From: Rhytidiadelphus loreus
Taxonomy: Eukaryota; Streptophyta; Bryopsida; Hypnales; Hylocomiaceae
Assembly (NCBI GenBank): GCA_947034895.1
Contig: OX344763.1
Span: forward strand, 29,697,025-29,761,024
Reading direction: 5' to 3'
Length of the DNA stretch: 64,000 nucleotides
Positions 11,376 to 22,931 of the stretch are shown here, piece by piece (the first letter of the stretch is position 1; each line of letters starts with the position of its first letter). The notes below the pieces were generated by a model, which saw only the letters and a program-made list of their open reading frames with translations, was not told the DNA's origin and made no database searches. The position numbers and the translations under genes are program-made.

Positions 11376-11639
11376 AGCAGTTTGCAACTCATTTACGATA
11401 TGTTTGTCACTTCTTACTAACTGGTTTGCAACTAGGTTATGACTTTTCTATGACTACTGTGATTACTTTATAGGATATGTACAACTTTTTTGTAATTTTT
11501 TTGTGAGTTATGAATCATGAGTACAATTTATTTGCAACTACTATGCATCTTGATGATACATTTGTGCAACTTGTAATCGACTGCATACAAGTGTTTTACA
11601 ACTCATTTGCAATTGATCGTCAACTAGTATACTCATAAT

Positions 11640-11770
11640 ACAATATACAACATATTATACACAATATACCATACATAATACAAAATATATAGTATACCAT
11701 ACATAATACAACACATACAATATACCATACAATATACACCATATATCATACAATACTCATCATATTGGAC
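11640..11770. repeat. AT-rich simple repeat (ATACAATATACCATAC type)
   Basis: Irregular repetition of ATACAATATAC, CATACATAATACA and ACCATAC over about 130 bp inside the CACTA element. No coding potential. Confidence 0.75.
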
Positions 11771-11907
11771 AATTATGTTAGGTAGCTCCAAAGGCCATTT
11801 ATTGTGATTTTAGAGTGTTAAGAAGACGAATTATTTATACAAGTGGGGTGGCAGTAAGTATGACAAATGATATGGGATATATAAAATGCACAAATTATAT
11901 TAAAGTA

Positions 11908-12165
11908 AACTTGTCTTCTTATAGTTGTTTTGTAGTTGTAAACTAGTTGTATTTTGGTTGTTCTATAGTTGTTTTTTAGTTGTCTTTGAATTGATTTCTA
12001 GTTGCACTATAGTTGTGGATTCCACATAGCGCAAAGTTGTCCACATCGACACTTCTTACAAATATAGGATGTAAAATATCCACTTTGTTACGATTCCATT
12101 TTCCTACATTTTTTTCTACAAATACTCTGCAACTACAACAACATATACATCAAAGTTAGTGCAAG
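11908..12165. repeat. Direct repeat copy A inside the CACTA element
   Basis: A block of about 260 bp starting AACTTGTCTTCTTATAG is repeated at 12762-13030 with roughly 90% identity. It covers the TAGTTGT-rich stretch, GGATTCCACATA..GCAAAGTTGTC and the CTACATTTTTTTCTAC..CTCTGCAACTACAACAAC end. The duplication suggests that an internal segment was copied during element evolution. Confidence 0.85.
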
Positions 12166-12761
12166 AAATTTGTGCTTGATAGAAATTTGTAAACACATCA
12201 AATGTGTTTGTCAACATCATTATTTAAGCTTCTAGTTTGACTATTCCAAAGGATGTGCCACCTCTTCCTCATGTTCCATCTTTAGTTAGAGTCATAAATT
12301 ATCCGAAGAAGACAATCTTTTAACATTTGCAAGATATTGAAATTTTTGCAATCCATTTTGTTATTCTCAAGTTTGAAACTATCTTTGTATTGTTCTTTAG
12401 TTCAAAGAGACTTCATGTACAAATGTATTATATTTTGTGAAAGAAAGAATCAACTAGAAATCCTCTGTTCCATGGAAGCTATTGAGCCAATTTTATCATA
12501 AAGTTGTAGAAGCCATTATGAGCTATATTTTGAAGTGTTGTTTTCAACCGATATGAGCTTTATGTAGGGCAATGATTCATTTATAACTCATGTAACAAAA
12601 GAACAAATTGTGAACTTCAAGCAAGTTCCATAGCATTTCAAATAACAAATCCGACTATAATTGTTTTGTAGTCTTTTGGTTGTCTATAGTTATTCTATAT
12701 TAATCTTCCAATGATTTCTTAGTTGTTTTCTACTCTAAATGTAGTCGTTTCTTAGTTGCAT

Positions 12762-13030
12762 AACTTGTCTTCTTGTAGTTGTTTTGTAGTTGTAAACTAG
12801 TTGTATTTTGGTTGTTCTATAGTTGTTTTCTAGTTGTTTTTGAATTGATTTCTAGTTGCACTCTAGTTGTGGATTCCACATAACGCAAAGTTGTCTACAT
12901 CGACACTTCTAATGAATATAGGATGTAAAATACATACTCTATTACGATTACATTTTCCTACATTTTTTTCTACGACTACTCTGCAACTACAACAACTACT
13001 CTGCAACTACAACAACATACACATTAAAGT
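12762..13030. repeat. Direct repeat copy B inside the CACTA element
   Basis: Second copy of the block at 11908. It carries an extra 21-bp tandem duplication of CTACTCTGCAACTACAACAA near 12975-13015 that copy A lacks. Confidence 0.85.
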
Positions 13031-13138
13031 TGGTGCAATTATAGAAAATTGCAGTTGCAAGATAGTTATATAGGACACTTAGTTGCATTTGAGTTGCATA
13101 TGGCCGGTTGCAGCGGACACGTTTTTCTTCTAGTGGAT

Positions 13139-14009
13139 GTGTATGAAAAAGAATATGATGATTGTAATCAAGCGGGGGTTTGATACTCAGTGACTAGAGG
13201 AGGTTATGATGTATATAATTTATAAGCATCTAGTGGACCTCTCAACGGATATAAAATTTTGTGCATGAAGTGTACATAGATAGTGACAATTAATGCAACA
13301 TTGTCAGTGGCCCCTATTTTGTACATCCTAAATCGCCGTTGATTTTTTCTTTTAATGGCGATGAACCTTGCTTCATTTTTTTTATTTTAAAAAGGACGTT
13401 ATAAATTTCATCAAAGCACAATAGTTGGAATATACAATCTTTTTTAAGATTTGAGGTACATGAAGATTAGGTAAAGAGCACGAATTAATTTCCGATGATT
13501 AAATATTAAAGGCAGAAGTACAAAAGAATATATAAGGAGGAAAAGGAGTTTAGAACATTCAAACAGTTAATGGATTAGGCCCCCATAATTGTCCAAATGA
13601 CTTAAAATCATAATAATTTTGAATATTATGAAAGTTAAGTAGAACCTCAAAGGGATTGTATAAATGAAGGCATTGTCGCACTAATAGAGGGCAATGAAAG
13701 TAGGGGCTATAGGTGGACCGTCAGAAAGCCTTAGCCATAGAGGAAAAAATGACGGTGATGACCTATCCAAAATATGATGCCAGGATTTTCATCCTTGGCG
13801 TCATATTATTGCATACTTAAATTGCAATATGAAGTTCAATTAGTGATCTCACAATACAAAATTGGTGGGCATTCTGTACAATTATAGTGAACATAGTAGG
13901 AGTTGTCTTGGTGAGTTCATGTAACCCTTACATTAGAACATATACTTCGAGAAGAGCATAGAGACAAATTAGCAACCTTTAAGCGTCTAGTATATGTTCA
14001 ATTAGTCTC
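13139..14009. other. Intergenic, no gene seen
   Basis: AT-rich sequence between the small CACTA element and the exon-like segment at 14016. I see no conserved motif, RNA gene or repeat with clear borders. Confidence 0.5.
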
Positions 14010-14015
14010 ATGCAG

Positions 14016-14315
14016 GCTGCATCAAGTATTACTGAGAGTGCGTCACATATTAGTTTCAGGAAGAAGAAGAAGAAGAGAGGCAAATTGTTTTACTCATCGC
14101 CGAAGAAGTTGAAAAGGTGTAGGAGTAGAGGTAGGATAGTTGCAGTAAAGAGTACACCATGTCTGGGAGGATCTCGTACCATATATTTTGATGAAAATGA
14201 AACCATTCATGAGGAGATACGAGGAAGTTCCCTAAAGGGACCAAATGTTGAGATTCAATCAATTTCACATTGCAGAAATAGAGGGACATCGAATACAAGA
14301 ACAAGTGACAGGAAG
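14016..14315 (+). CDS. Possible internal exon, basic Lys/Arg-rich protein, unknown
   Basis: Exactly 100 open codons lie between a good acceptor (TTAGTCTCATGCAG) and a good donor (GACAGGAAG|GTAAGATG), in phase 0 at both ends. The product begins with a run of lysines (FRKKKKKRGK), followed by a Ser/Arg/Lys stretch resembling a nuclear localisation signal and a Glu-containing middle. I find no domain. It could be an upstream exon of the methyltransferase-like gene that starts near 15072, or a remnant of another gene. The evidence is the splice context and the open frame only. Confidence 0.3.
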
Positions 14316-14399
14316 GTAAGATGCTTCAAATTTGATTGGTATTAAACTTGATCCTCAATACACTAGTGCATAGTGTTGATTGAGTTCAGTGAATCATTT

Positions 14400-15071
14400 G
14401 GATTAGAGTCAAATATTTTCTACAGTATTGATTACGTACGTGTGAAATACTAGTATGGTTGCAATGTGACACTATGTGAACAAGTAGAGTGACATAGATA
14501 ATATTAATTCATAAGATGAATAGTAAAATATGACGTGACTATAATCGTATATCGATTTCCTAGAAGTCAGAAATCTAAGACTCCAGCATATCACTTCCAC
14601 CTTCTTGTAGTCCTATTCTACTTCATGTGTTTTCCTTCCCCGTTCATCCAGTAGCCTGCACTTAGCATGGAATCCCATGCTCCCTTTATCAATTCCCCTT
14701 CCCCCTTCCCCAGTCCCTGCGATGACATCTTCTTACCGACCTCCCCACTTCCACCGAATGCTGGAAACCACATTCTAGTAACCCAATCTCATTCACATGC
14801 TCCCCGTTGACCTCGGAAGACTCTTCAGTCCGAGCCATTCCTTCAGTCCCTTTCCCTCGTTGACATCCAGAGGGCATCCGAATCCACCATACCGCCCCCT
14901 GACTCACTATCTCGCCTTCTTCATGTTGGCCCATTTTCTGTCTCTCTTCTCCTCGCACATCTTCCGCTCTCCTTACTCTTCTATGATTTGTCCCTTCTAC
15001 GTGCTTTGCTTGTATCTTGACTGAGCAAACTTCGATTGAACTTGGTATCGTAGTTCAAAAAAGTGAAGACC
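14400..15071. other. Pyrimidine-rich leader-like stretch
   Basis: No coding region is supported. From 14580 to 15010 the plus strand is rich in C and T (CCCCTTCCCCCTTCCCC, TTCTGTCTCTCTTCTCC), as in plant promoters and 5' leaders, and it ends just before the first ATG assigned to the methyltransferase-like gene. Confidence 0.35.
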
Positions 15072-17363
15072 ATGAGGAGGAGACCAGCCACCAAAAGTGC
15101 CGCAGCGGGAGACCAACAAGCTGTTGGAGATGTGCAACGAAGCACTGTCGAGACTATTGGAGATGCCACCGCAGAGGACGTCCAGACATCAAACCTTGTA
15201 AGATCGCAAATCCCTTTGAAGTTCTATAGTAGAGAGGGGTCAGCTGTTGGAGGCGTTCTTGATTTCGGGGGAGGGGTTGTTTTGCTAGGTGGTTGTGGCT
15301 GTTGCAGTTGATAGGGTTTAGGGTCCTCGGGGAATGCTATGGGGGTATTGGGTTGGAAGGCAAGTTCAATTTCGGGATGGAGGGATTGATTTGTCTGTTG
15401 CCTGTGGTGTCGCATTTGAGGGGGTGTCAAGTCCTCGGGGAAGCCCTCAGGGCTGAGGGGAATGTTGTGGGGGTGTTGGGTTAGAGGGCAAGTTTGATTT
15501 CGGGATGGGGAAGTCAATTTGTTTGCTGCCTGTGGCTAAACATTTGAGATTGAAACCAAATTCAATATCTCGATTGAGAATTCTGCTTTGTCGACTTGCT
15601 CAAATGCCGATGGTCCATCCAGCTCTGCAATGTGATATTTCAAGATTGGAACAAGAATTTGTGCACGGTTACAGAGATGGATCTTCCGTGTTTTATGTGT
15701 CTACAGTTACAAATGAGCAAGGAGAGATTGAGGAGGTGTCTGATGCCGACAAGGACACTTGGGGACCTTTGTGGAATACTGAAAATGACGAATTCAATGC
15801 AAGACTCAACGCAATACTAGAGATGTGTAACTATCAAGGATCAAAGTTTTTTGTGTGCGACGATAACCACAGACTACTTGCGTGGTCGTCTTACATTTCG
15901 AAACACCATTTCTCTAACAAAGAGTGGCACATTTCCGTGGACTCTATACTTCTGGAAACAAAAGGCAAAATTGGGGAAGTCATGCATGCTATGCATGATA
16001 TTAACAAGTACGTACTTCCAATCTTATTGTATAAGTGTATTTCAATTATTTATATGTCATGTTCACTTGTATTGATACCGTGGGTTTCTCTTGAAGGCAT
16101 ACAGAGAATTCTTTTATTAAAACCAGTCTCATGCACACGTTATACCGTGTCTAGAAGTACGGAGTTCTACCTCTAGAGAAGTTTGCCGAGCACTTGAGTA
16201 CTTACGAGATGTCACAGTGCTAGCAAAACACACGGAAGAGTTGGTACTCCATGTCACTAGAGGTGTTCACATCGTTTATTTTTCGGGTAAGATACTCCAT
16301 TATCCCAATGCAATTTGTTTCTTTATTCTTCAGTGTCCTTTGAAGACCATACTGATTCTTAAGGAATTGTGCAATACGAGATTGCAGCTGCAACAAATAT
16401 GGCAGTTAGGAAGTACAAGGAAGTGACCGCAAAAGATGATCAATCAGAAGAAGGAATTTTGGCTGCTATGCAATGTGGTACTAAAGAGCAAACTTCAAAA
16501 TTGATCCAGAAACTAGGCAAATTAACGGCGGTTGCAAATCCCAATCTTGGGAGTGAGTGGCTTAGAGAGGTACAAACATATTGCAAATGATTTCCCTTAT
16601 TTCATTGGTTTGGTATTTTTGGAATAGTTCTAATATAAGGATTTTTGGGTACAGATTGAGCGTCATTGGAGCTCAAACATATCTCCTGAAATGACTTTGG
16701 ACAAGTTACAGATGATTGCTACTTGCAACGTCAAGAGTGAGCACAAGGTGAAGTGGCTACAATGCTAGAATTCTTTTGTTCAAACGCGAGAGGCAAGAAG
16801 GTTTCCTCTTAAGCTAGTCGGTGAGAATGATTTAAGGTCGTTCTTGACGAAGGCCTGCTGGTATATAGGGGTACGTGTTCCTCATTTATTTAGATTCTTA
16901 TGAACATTTTTGGTATTTAATTTTGTGCCTTATTTTTGAAATTTTGTATACCAATATTTCATTAGAGGATAATTGATGTCTATCATTTGCGCAGATTGAA
17001 GACACAAGGCTAGAAATGTTCGATGTTATTGTCAAAAAGGACCAATTGGCATTGTCTATGGATTCTCCCAAAGAGCCGAAGACTTTTGAAGATTACATTG
17101 AAGGATGGAGAATTAGAGTGTGGGACAAAGCATTCTTGGGAAATTTTAGGGGACATGACGTTTTTAGGAAGTCGGATGACTTCAAAAAACGCAAGGACAG
17201 CGATCTAGTTGTCAAACACGTTATCTATCGGTATAAATTCTATTTCAGATTTGTACTCGCCATTGATGATTGAAGTTATCTTGAATCTAAAAATTCCGTT
17301 TTCTTGTAATTGATTTTTTTTTTGTAGTTACTTCCGATATGAGCTCCTTCCTAAAGGGGCCAT
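15072..17363 (+). pseudogene. Beta-class methyltransferase-like pseudogene, 5' block
   Basis: Proposed exons are 15072-15197 (42 codons, basic N-terminus), an exon ending at 16007 with an unresolved start near 15600, 16097-16286, 16364-16569, 16655-16870, 16995-17230 and 17328 onward. Donors and acceptors are canonical and phases agree at most joins (DIN|K, WYIG|IEDTR, YR|YFRY). The proteins are helical and charged and lack a domain I can name. Lesions: a TAG at 16152-16154 and frame changes within 16097-16286, and a TAG at 16766-16768 (WLQC*NSF). The last exon is cut at 17363 by the 22-kb CACTA element, and the same reading frame resumes at 39323 (KGA|ILKRDLPPFLG). Assignment to a methyltransferase rests on the later blocks at 40061 and 51553. 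Confidence 0.55.
15310..15548. repeat. Intronic tandem duplication, about 120 bp
   Basis: Two successive copies (about 15310-15420 and 15429-15548) share TCCTCGGGGAA, GGGGGT.TTGGGTT, AGGGCAAGTT.GATTTCGGGATGG and CTGCCTGTGG...CATTTGAG. The copies lie in the proposed first intron and create frames that run through it on both strands without real coding evidence. Confidence 0.7.
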
Positions 17364-17560
17364 CACTACAGGGGGAAGTGTGTCCCGAATGACAGGAAAT
17401 TGACATGTTCCTGTCAAATCCTTTGTCATATAGGAGGTGTCAATTTGGACATCCCTTTGACAAGAATCTGTCAATTTCGGTGTCATTTGGGACACAGTTT
17501 TGTCAATTGCTTCGTGGTGTTTGACAGAGATGAGTCAATTTCACTTTCATAGTCAACAGA
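17364..17560. repeat. Left subterminal repeats of the CACTA element
   Basis: Within about 200 bp of the left end, TTGACA, TGTCAA or close forms occur about ten times in both orientations (AATTGACATG, CCTGTCAAATCC, GTGTCAATTTGG, TCTGTCAATTTC, TTGTCAATTGC, GTTTGACAGAG). Clusters of this kind are the expected binding sites for a TnpA-type protein. Confidence 0.75.
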
Positions 17561-19511
17561 CATTGGAGAGACCGTAATATGTAATTCATGGTTGTTTCAA
17601 ATGATGTTTTCAGTTGCAGATGTCTTCATTTCCTGAACTTTATTTGTATGTCATTCGACTTCACAAGAATTAGAGTTCCTATTTGAATCCCTAACATGCT
17701 AATTTCTAGTATATTGTACTGCATCACCGTTTTCTCAGAGACAATTTGCTGTGAGCTGCGCTACAAGCATGTGTGAAGGTCGGTCCGTTGATGCCTAAAA
17801 ATGACAGCTACCTCCTCGCTCTTGTAAGATTGACATTGCACTTTAATTTGCACATTCAGTGACTCTTGTTTGACAAAAGAAATTGAGATTTACAGAAATT
17901 CAAAATCATGATTGACAAACATATAAACGTACAGTGGGATTACCTGTAATTGCTTTGTCTGCTTACATTCATTTTGAGCGTAGAACATAGTATACTAGTA
18001 TAAAACAACATTGTACGACATTCTTTTTGTATGCACTATACTAATACTTCCCTCCATTCAGCCCTGTGCAATCCTCTGTATAATACTATAGTCTTTGTAA
18101 TTCCTTGTTGTTGTACTTGCATTTTTTAAGGTCGTTGTAACTTCCATATGTACAGTCCACAGAAGGTTCTCTTTTATAAATCTCTGTAACTGCAAACACT
18201 CCTAGGTACGTACTTGACTTCAAATTGAGCTTGCACCCAAAAAAACAGGACTTGCAAGAACATGTGATTCTGTCAATGCAAGTGCGTCGTTGACATACAT
18301 ATAACCGCCATCCCCTTTCAGCACGTACTTGATTTTCCGCTGCACTTTAAACATTGGACTCCCTTCAATATTCCTTTTCTCTCATCGCCCACATGTTACA
18401 GTTCATTTCCCTCGTTCAATTTGTTTTCATGTTGCTCTCCAACGTGCTGCCAAAAATGGAAAATAATCTGAGAATAATGCATTGGACGTTAGCATTCACA
18501 GAATTCATGAACGTAATAGCGGAAATACGAACACTATCTTTGTACCTTCTAACAAATGTGTTACAACGTGATCTACTATTCCAAGCAATTTTTGAAGAAG
18601 GAAAAAAAATTTTTGAACCAAACATGCAATCGTGTCTTGCAGAGGTTCACCTACGTCATTGGTTCCTACAATAGTACGATAAGTGCCTCTTTAGTACAGA
18701 GAATTGAAACCAACATTAAATGACATCAACCTTTTCTAAGACACAACATGCAAGATCAGAGGACAATGGAAGAGACAACATCCATATGATGGAAACCAAA
18801 TTCCTTGCAGTGAGGAGGTTGACAAAATACTCCAATTCATTGCCCTCTAGCTACTTCTGGTGATGCAACATTTGGAGTTTAGTCAAGCGTGAAGATGACT
18901 GCTGTAGAATATTTCGCATAAGCATCTTCACCATCCAAAGCAAGCACCCTTGTCCCTAAGTCCTCTTACTATGTTGACGACAAAGACTTCAAATGCAAGA
19001 GGTAGCAAAAATCAGAAATTTGATGCCCCCCCAAAAGAAGCCATGTTCAGAAATTATTCTTTGCAGTGTTAGCTGAATTGCCACATGCACGGATCTACGA
19101 TGGAGCTGACGATTGGAATTGCCTACTGTAATAAGTACAATATCTACGTTACTAGCAATTACATTAAGAATCCCCCCCAACTGTGATTATGAGACCTTCC
19201 ATAATCCACTCTTTTGTTTTCTAAAACTAGCTTAATATACAGTGGCAAACATACTCACCTCGTTGTATAGGAAGTCGGGGACAACAGTTGGTATTGTCTT
19301 TGGTATAAGCATTATTCTCTTCTGCATCCTAGGATTGAAAACAACACCGCAAGTTATACAGACGTTATGTTCGAGGAATTGTAAACTTCAAGCACTCATC
19401 GTCATGTGGATGTGAGAGAAAACTTCAACACATGCTTTCTAAGTACAAAATCACATACAAATACAGTCAGACATCCGTAGTGAAGACGGACCTGAGCTTT
19501 GTAATTTGCCC

Positions 19512-20866
19512 TCTAAAAATGAGGCAGATACATGTTCATTGAAAACTGCAAAACATGTCTATATTTAGCGTATAACAGTTGCCAACATTTTGCACATTTT
19601 GCATGAACAGATAATTGAACTTACTTGTTTGCCGGTTCCTCTTTTCTGCCTTTTCACCAATTGTTCTTGTTCTTGCACTCTTGCTACTATCGTACTGTTA
19701 GTAATGGCAACATGACTGTCCACTACAGCGTTATTGTGTCCTTCCAATGCTTGAAGACGGTCCATCATTTTCTTCACTAGTGGATGTTGTGCTATCTCCA
19801 CTGCCGAAAGTGCCTGCACTGTGCTTGCACTTCCTTGTTCAAGCATTCCTCCATGTGAAACACATTCTGCATTTTGTGTTTCATCTACCTTCAGGTCTTG
19901 TCTACCGTCATCATGTGCTGAACTCATGCTATCATCTGAACTGGAAATAGGGCTTGGCATGTGTGCCTTCTCCAGTGCTGAGTGCCCAACTCCTTCTTTC
20001 CCGTGCATGGCATTCATTGACTCCTTTTTTCCTGTGTACAGTCCTCCGTAGCCTTTATCACGAGCCATTTCAAACCTTATTTCATCAGGATCTGGAGATC
20101 TTCGCAATTGCCTCCTTAGTCTCTGCCGAACGCCTATCTCACCAGAAGGACCAGTTCTGCCGAAATTGACTCGGCTTGCGTTAGCTTTCCTGCAGCTTTC
20201 AGATTTGAGGACGTTCGCTGGACTACGCATTTGCTTTGCTAGTGTCCGCCAAGCTCTATCTGACACTTCTTCAGGTTTCGGTTCATGATTTCGAATTTTT
20301 TTCCAAAGAGCAGCCCTCCTCAGCGTCACACCCCGAGCTATCACCTCCTTCACAACTGCAAACTTCACAGGTGAACTATATTCCCATGTATGTTGTATCC
20401 ACTCTGCTATCTCCGCCAGGGCTTCCTCCGGTTGTTGGTTGATGTTACCAATAGATGGATCCAAGTTCCTTGACAGAAGCATCAATTCTTTTTTCCAAGA
20501 CCCCACTCCAACTCCGTAAGGCATCTTGCTTTTGTCATTGACGAGGAGGAAATTCATTGGAAGTCCTTCCTTCTTTCGTCTACTGCCTTCTTTATCCCTC
20601 ATTGGTTGCACCTGTCTCTTGTCTTTTCATTTTTCTGTTTCCTCTGCCCTTGTAATCTCCAGCATTTGCCTACTACTGTTTGCCTCATGAAGTTTTGGAT
20701 ACTCCTCTCCATGTGCAAGTGGTTCATCTTCTTCACTTTCCAATTGGACATTGTCATTTCCCTCTTCTACAAAGACAGCTGAATAGTGTGCCTTCTTGTG
20801 AACATGTCGTTGTGGACTCGCCACCTGAACATCATGTAATTCAGTTCCATGCATCATTGTCTGTTC
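19512..20866 (-). pseudogene. TnpA-like CACTA protein, main exon, one TGA
   Basis: On the minus strand an exon starts at an acceptor (TTTTGTGCAG|GAACAG, 20866) and reads to a donor (GGCAAACAA|GTAAGT) at 19625. A short last exon may end with a stop at about 19512. The frame is open except for TGA at 20627-20629 (EETEK*KDKRQ). The N-terminal part is acidic. The middle, near residues 110-250, has a basic helical region (SKMPYGVGVGSWKKEL, then RRAALWKKIRNHEP, RQRLRRQLRRSPDPDE) resembling the plant transposase family found beside TNP2 in CACTA elements (PF03004-like). A C-terminal helix (EIAQHPLVKKMMDRLQALEG) resembles the coiled coil of that family. Its role would be binding the subterminal repeats. 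The family call is recognition by pattern only. The TGA could come from CGA. Confidence 0.6.
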
Positions 20867-21138
20867 CTGCACAAAACCACAACACCGGTTCAACAAAATG
20901 ATTGCCATTGCTCTGTAAGCCATCTTTAAGTTTGGTTATAGAGAAGTATGCTAGACATCATGTACAACTAATCCCTACAATCACTCATTGAACACTACAA
21001 TAGACTAGTGCAGCAAGAAAAATGACTGCAAATAAAGGTGCATGACATGATATGTTACTCAAACTTGGATCAACGTACATCGTCCTCTTCTTCCAAGCTT
21101 GCACGCGTGTGGGACATTGTTCAAGCGGAGGAGTTTTT

Positions 21139-21552
21139 CTACACTCCTGTTGCAGATGACGAACTCTTTAGCGTGTTTTGCATGCTGGAATCCTTTGCAG
21201 GCTGCAAATCTGTAGTCTGATCGACATCCGTGACCTGCACACCTTCATTTTCAAGTACAGGACTTCTAGTGTTTGGGATAATTGGATGAACTGGTCGTGA
21301 CTGCATTCTGTCCGTGGGTACGCTTTGAACTGGAGACGCATAGGTTATAGGTACTCGACATCCTCCTATAGACAAAGACAATTGGCGAGGACTAGACTTG
21401 AATAGTGATGACATTTTCTTTTTCTTATGTAATCTTTTCAGCTCCATTCTCGATGCAGAAGACGTTCCTTGTCTTCCTTCCAAATGCAAATCATCTTTCC
21501 AAAGGACAAAGGTCTCGGACTCCTTCCTGTGCGTCTGCGTCTTCTGACTGCC
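21139..21552 (-). CDS. Upstream exon of the TnpA-like gene (probable)
   Basis: Starts after an acceptor (CTTCAAGCAG|GGCAGTC) at 21552 and stays open to 21139. The product is basic and Ser-rich (RMELKRLHKKKKMSS, FKSSPRQLSLS), then neutral, with no named domain. It is on the same strand and 270 bp upstream of the main TnpA-like exon. The donor is not clear, so the end is approximate. Confidence 0.35.
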   Translation of the reverse strand, partial: GSQKTQTHRKESETFVLWKDDLHLEGRQGTSSASRMELKRLHKKKKMSSLFKSSPRQLSLSIGGCRVPITYASPVQSVPTDRMQSRPVHPIIPNTRSPVLENEGVQVTDVDQTTDLQPAKDSSMQNTLKSSSSATGV

Positions 21553-22645
21553 CTGCTTGAAGATGAAAACAATGTACACTACATTTGAACATGACTTCAA
21601 TACTAGAAGTACACATATGGAAATGCCTTCTACGAATGCCGTTCAAATTTGACAACAACAATCTTCTAGTTGAAGTGATTGTACAGAGTTTCATTTACCT
21701 CGTTCAGTTGGGCTGCCATTCCTGCCCCTCGCATCTAGCACATGCAGTTGTTAGTTCTCATTCCAATTTGAACTATTAAATGACCATAACGTTTTAAATA
21801 TTAAGAAATGATAATCTACAATTGCAAAGCCATTTAGAAATCCAACGTCAATGTTGTGGTAGATTCTTGCTGCACCAACATGTAACAGCATGAAGGTGGA
21901 CCTCTTCTGTGTACAACCGTAAGTATAGCAACTAAGTACAAGAACTGTTCGACTCACATCAATTGCCTACGGCGACAACTTTTCCTCCCTTGTTCATTCC
22001 TCAAATGAATGCTTCTCTTCTTCACTACAGAATGACGGGACGACATTCCATGACAGTAGAAACTACGATACTGCACCTGCTGACTTCCATCATCATGGTC
22101 ATCCGTAAGTATAATATAGACATTTGATTCTCAACACTTGTAATCGACAACTTCCTAAAGTGCAGTGACCTGCAATACTACATATATTTTTTGCGATTTT
22201 CACGAATACTGCAAAAGCATTATTTGTAAATGTATTGTTGAACTTCATGGGAGGATTTCATCGTCCATACACATATTCTTTGTGACATGTACGTACCATG
22301 TGTCATTCAAGTAGCTCTGAAGTGTACCATGTACTCGTCATAGACATTTATAATTTAGTATAGAATGTGAATGCAAAATGACATAATGTTGTAACCTTTG
22401 CCAGAAAAGAAATTTCTAGTATGCTGCTAAATATGGGCTGTCTTAAGACATCTAGCAGACGTCGCTTTCAAATCCTCTGTCTAAAAGTGCCCCTGCTCAT
22501 GACACCCTCTTCAGTCACACAAAGCAGATTACCTCTTCGATGAAGTACTTTGTGAACTCATGAATAATGAAGCACCCACCTTGCATACAAATAAGAAGAC
22601 AATGTGACAAAAGACAGAACTAACGGGGTAGTACACATTACTTAC

Positions 22646-22931
22646 TTTTCCCATGTTCTTTGGAGTGTATGCACCCTTCTTCAAAACCCTTAGCAAAGCA
22701 GAAATGCCACAAAAATTGTTGTACAGCTTCCCAACTACCACTCTGTCGTACAGTTCCTTCCCGCCTGTATTCAACTTTGCATTGGCCCATCCACACGTTC
22801 AAAATGTCATTTCTATGAATCACATGCTTATCATCATCTAATGAATTTATACAGAAAAAGTCCATACACTGGAATGCCTTGTTTCCATTGCTACCGTCTT
22901 CCCATTCTTCTTTAAAAAAAGACCTTCCCAA
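22646..22931 (-). CDS. Upstream exon of the minus-strand CACTA gene (probable)
   Basis: About 95 open codons ending at a good donor (GGGAAAA|GTAAGTAATG). The product starts GRSFFKEEWED and contains CMDFFCINSLDDD, NVWMGQCKVEY and SWEAVQQFLWHFCF, an aromatic- and Cys-rich small domain I cannot name. Its position suggests it belongs to the same transcript as the exons at 21552 and 20866. Confidence 0.35.

Larger units (their letters stand above)
10926..13135. mobile_element. Non-autonomous CACTA element, 2.2 kb
   Basis: Perfect 13-bp terminal inverted repeats, CACTAGAAGAAAA at 10926 and TTTTCTTCTAGTG ending at 13135, are flanked by a 3-bp target duplication GAT (10923-10925 and 13136-13138). 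Both features are diagnostic of the CACTA (En/Spm) superfamily. The interior has dense TAGTTGCA / TGCAACTA motifs at both ends, as expected for subterminal transposase-binding repeats. It contains simple repeats and a direct duplication but no transposase. It must depend on a transposase supplied elsewhere. Its termini differ after CACTA from those of the 22-kb element in this window, so that element may not be its partner. Confidence 0.9.
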
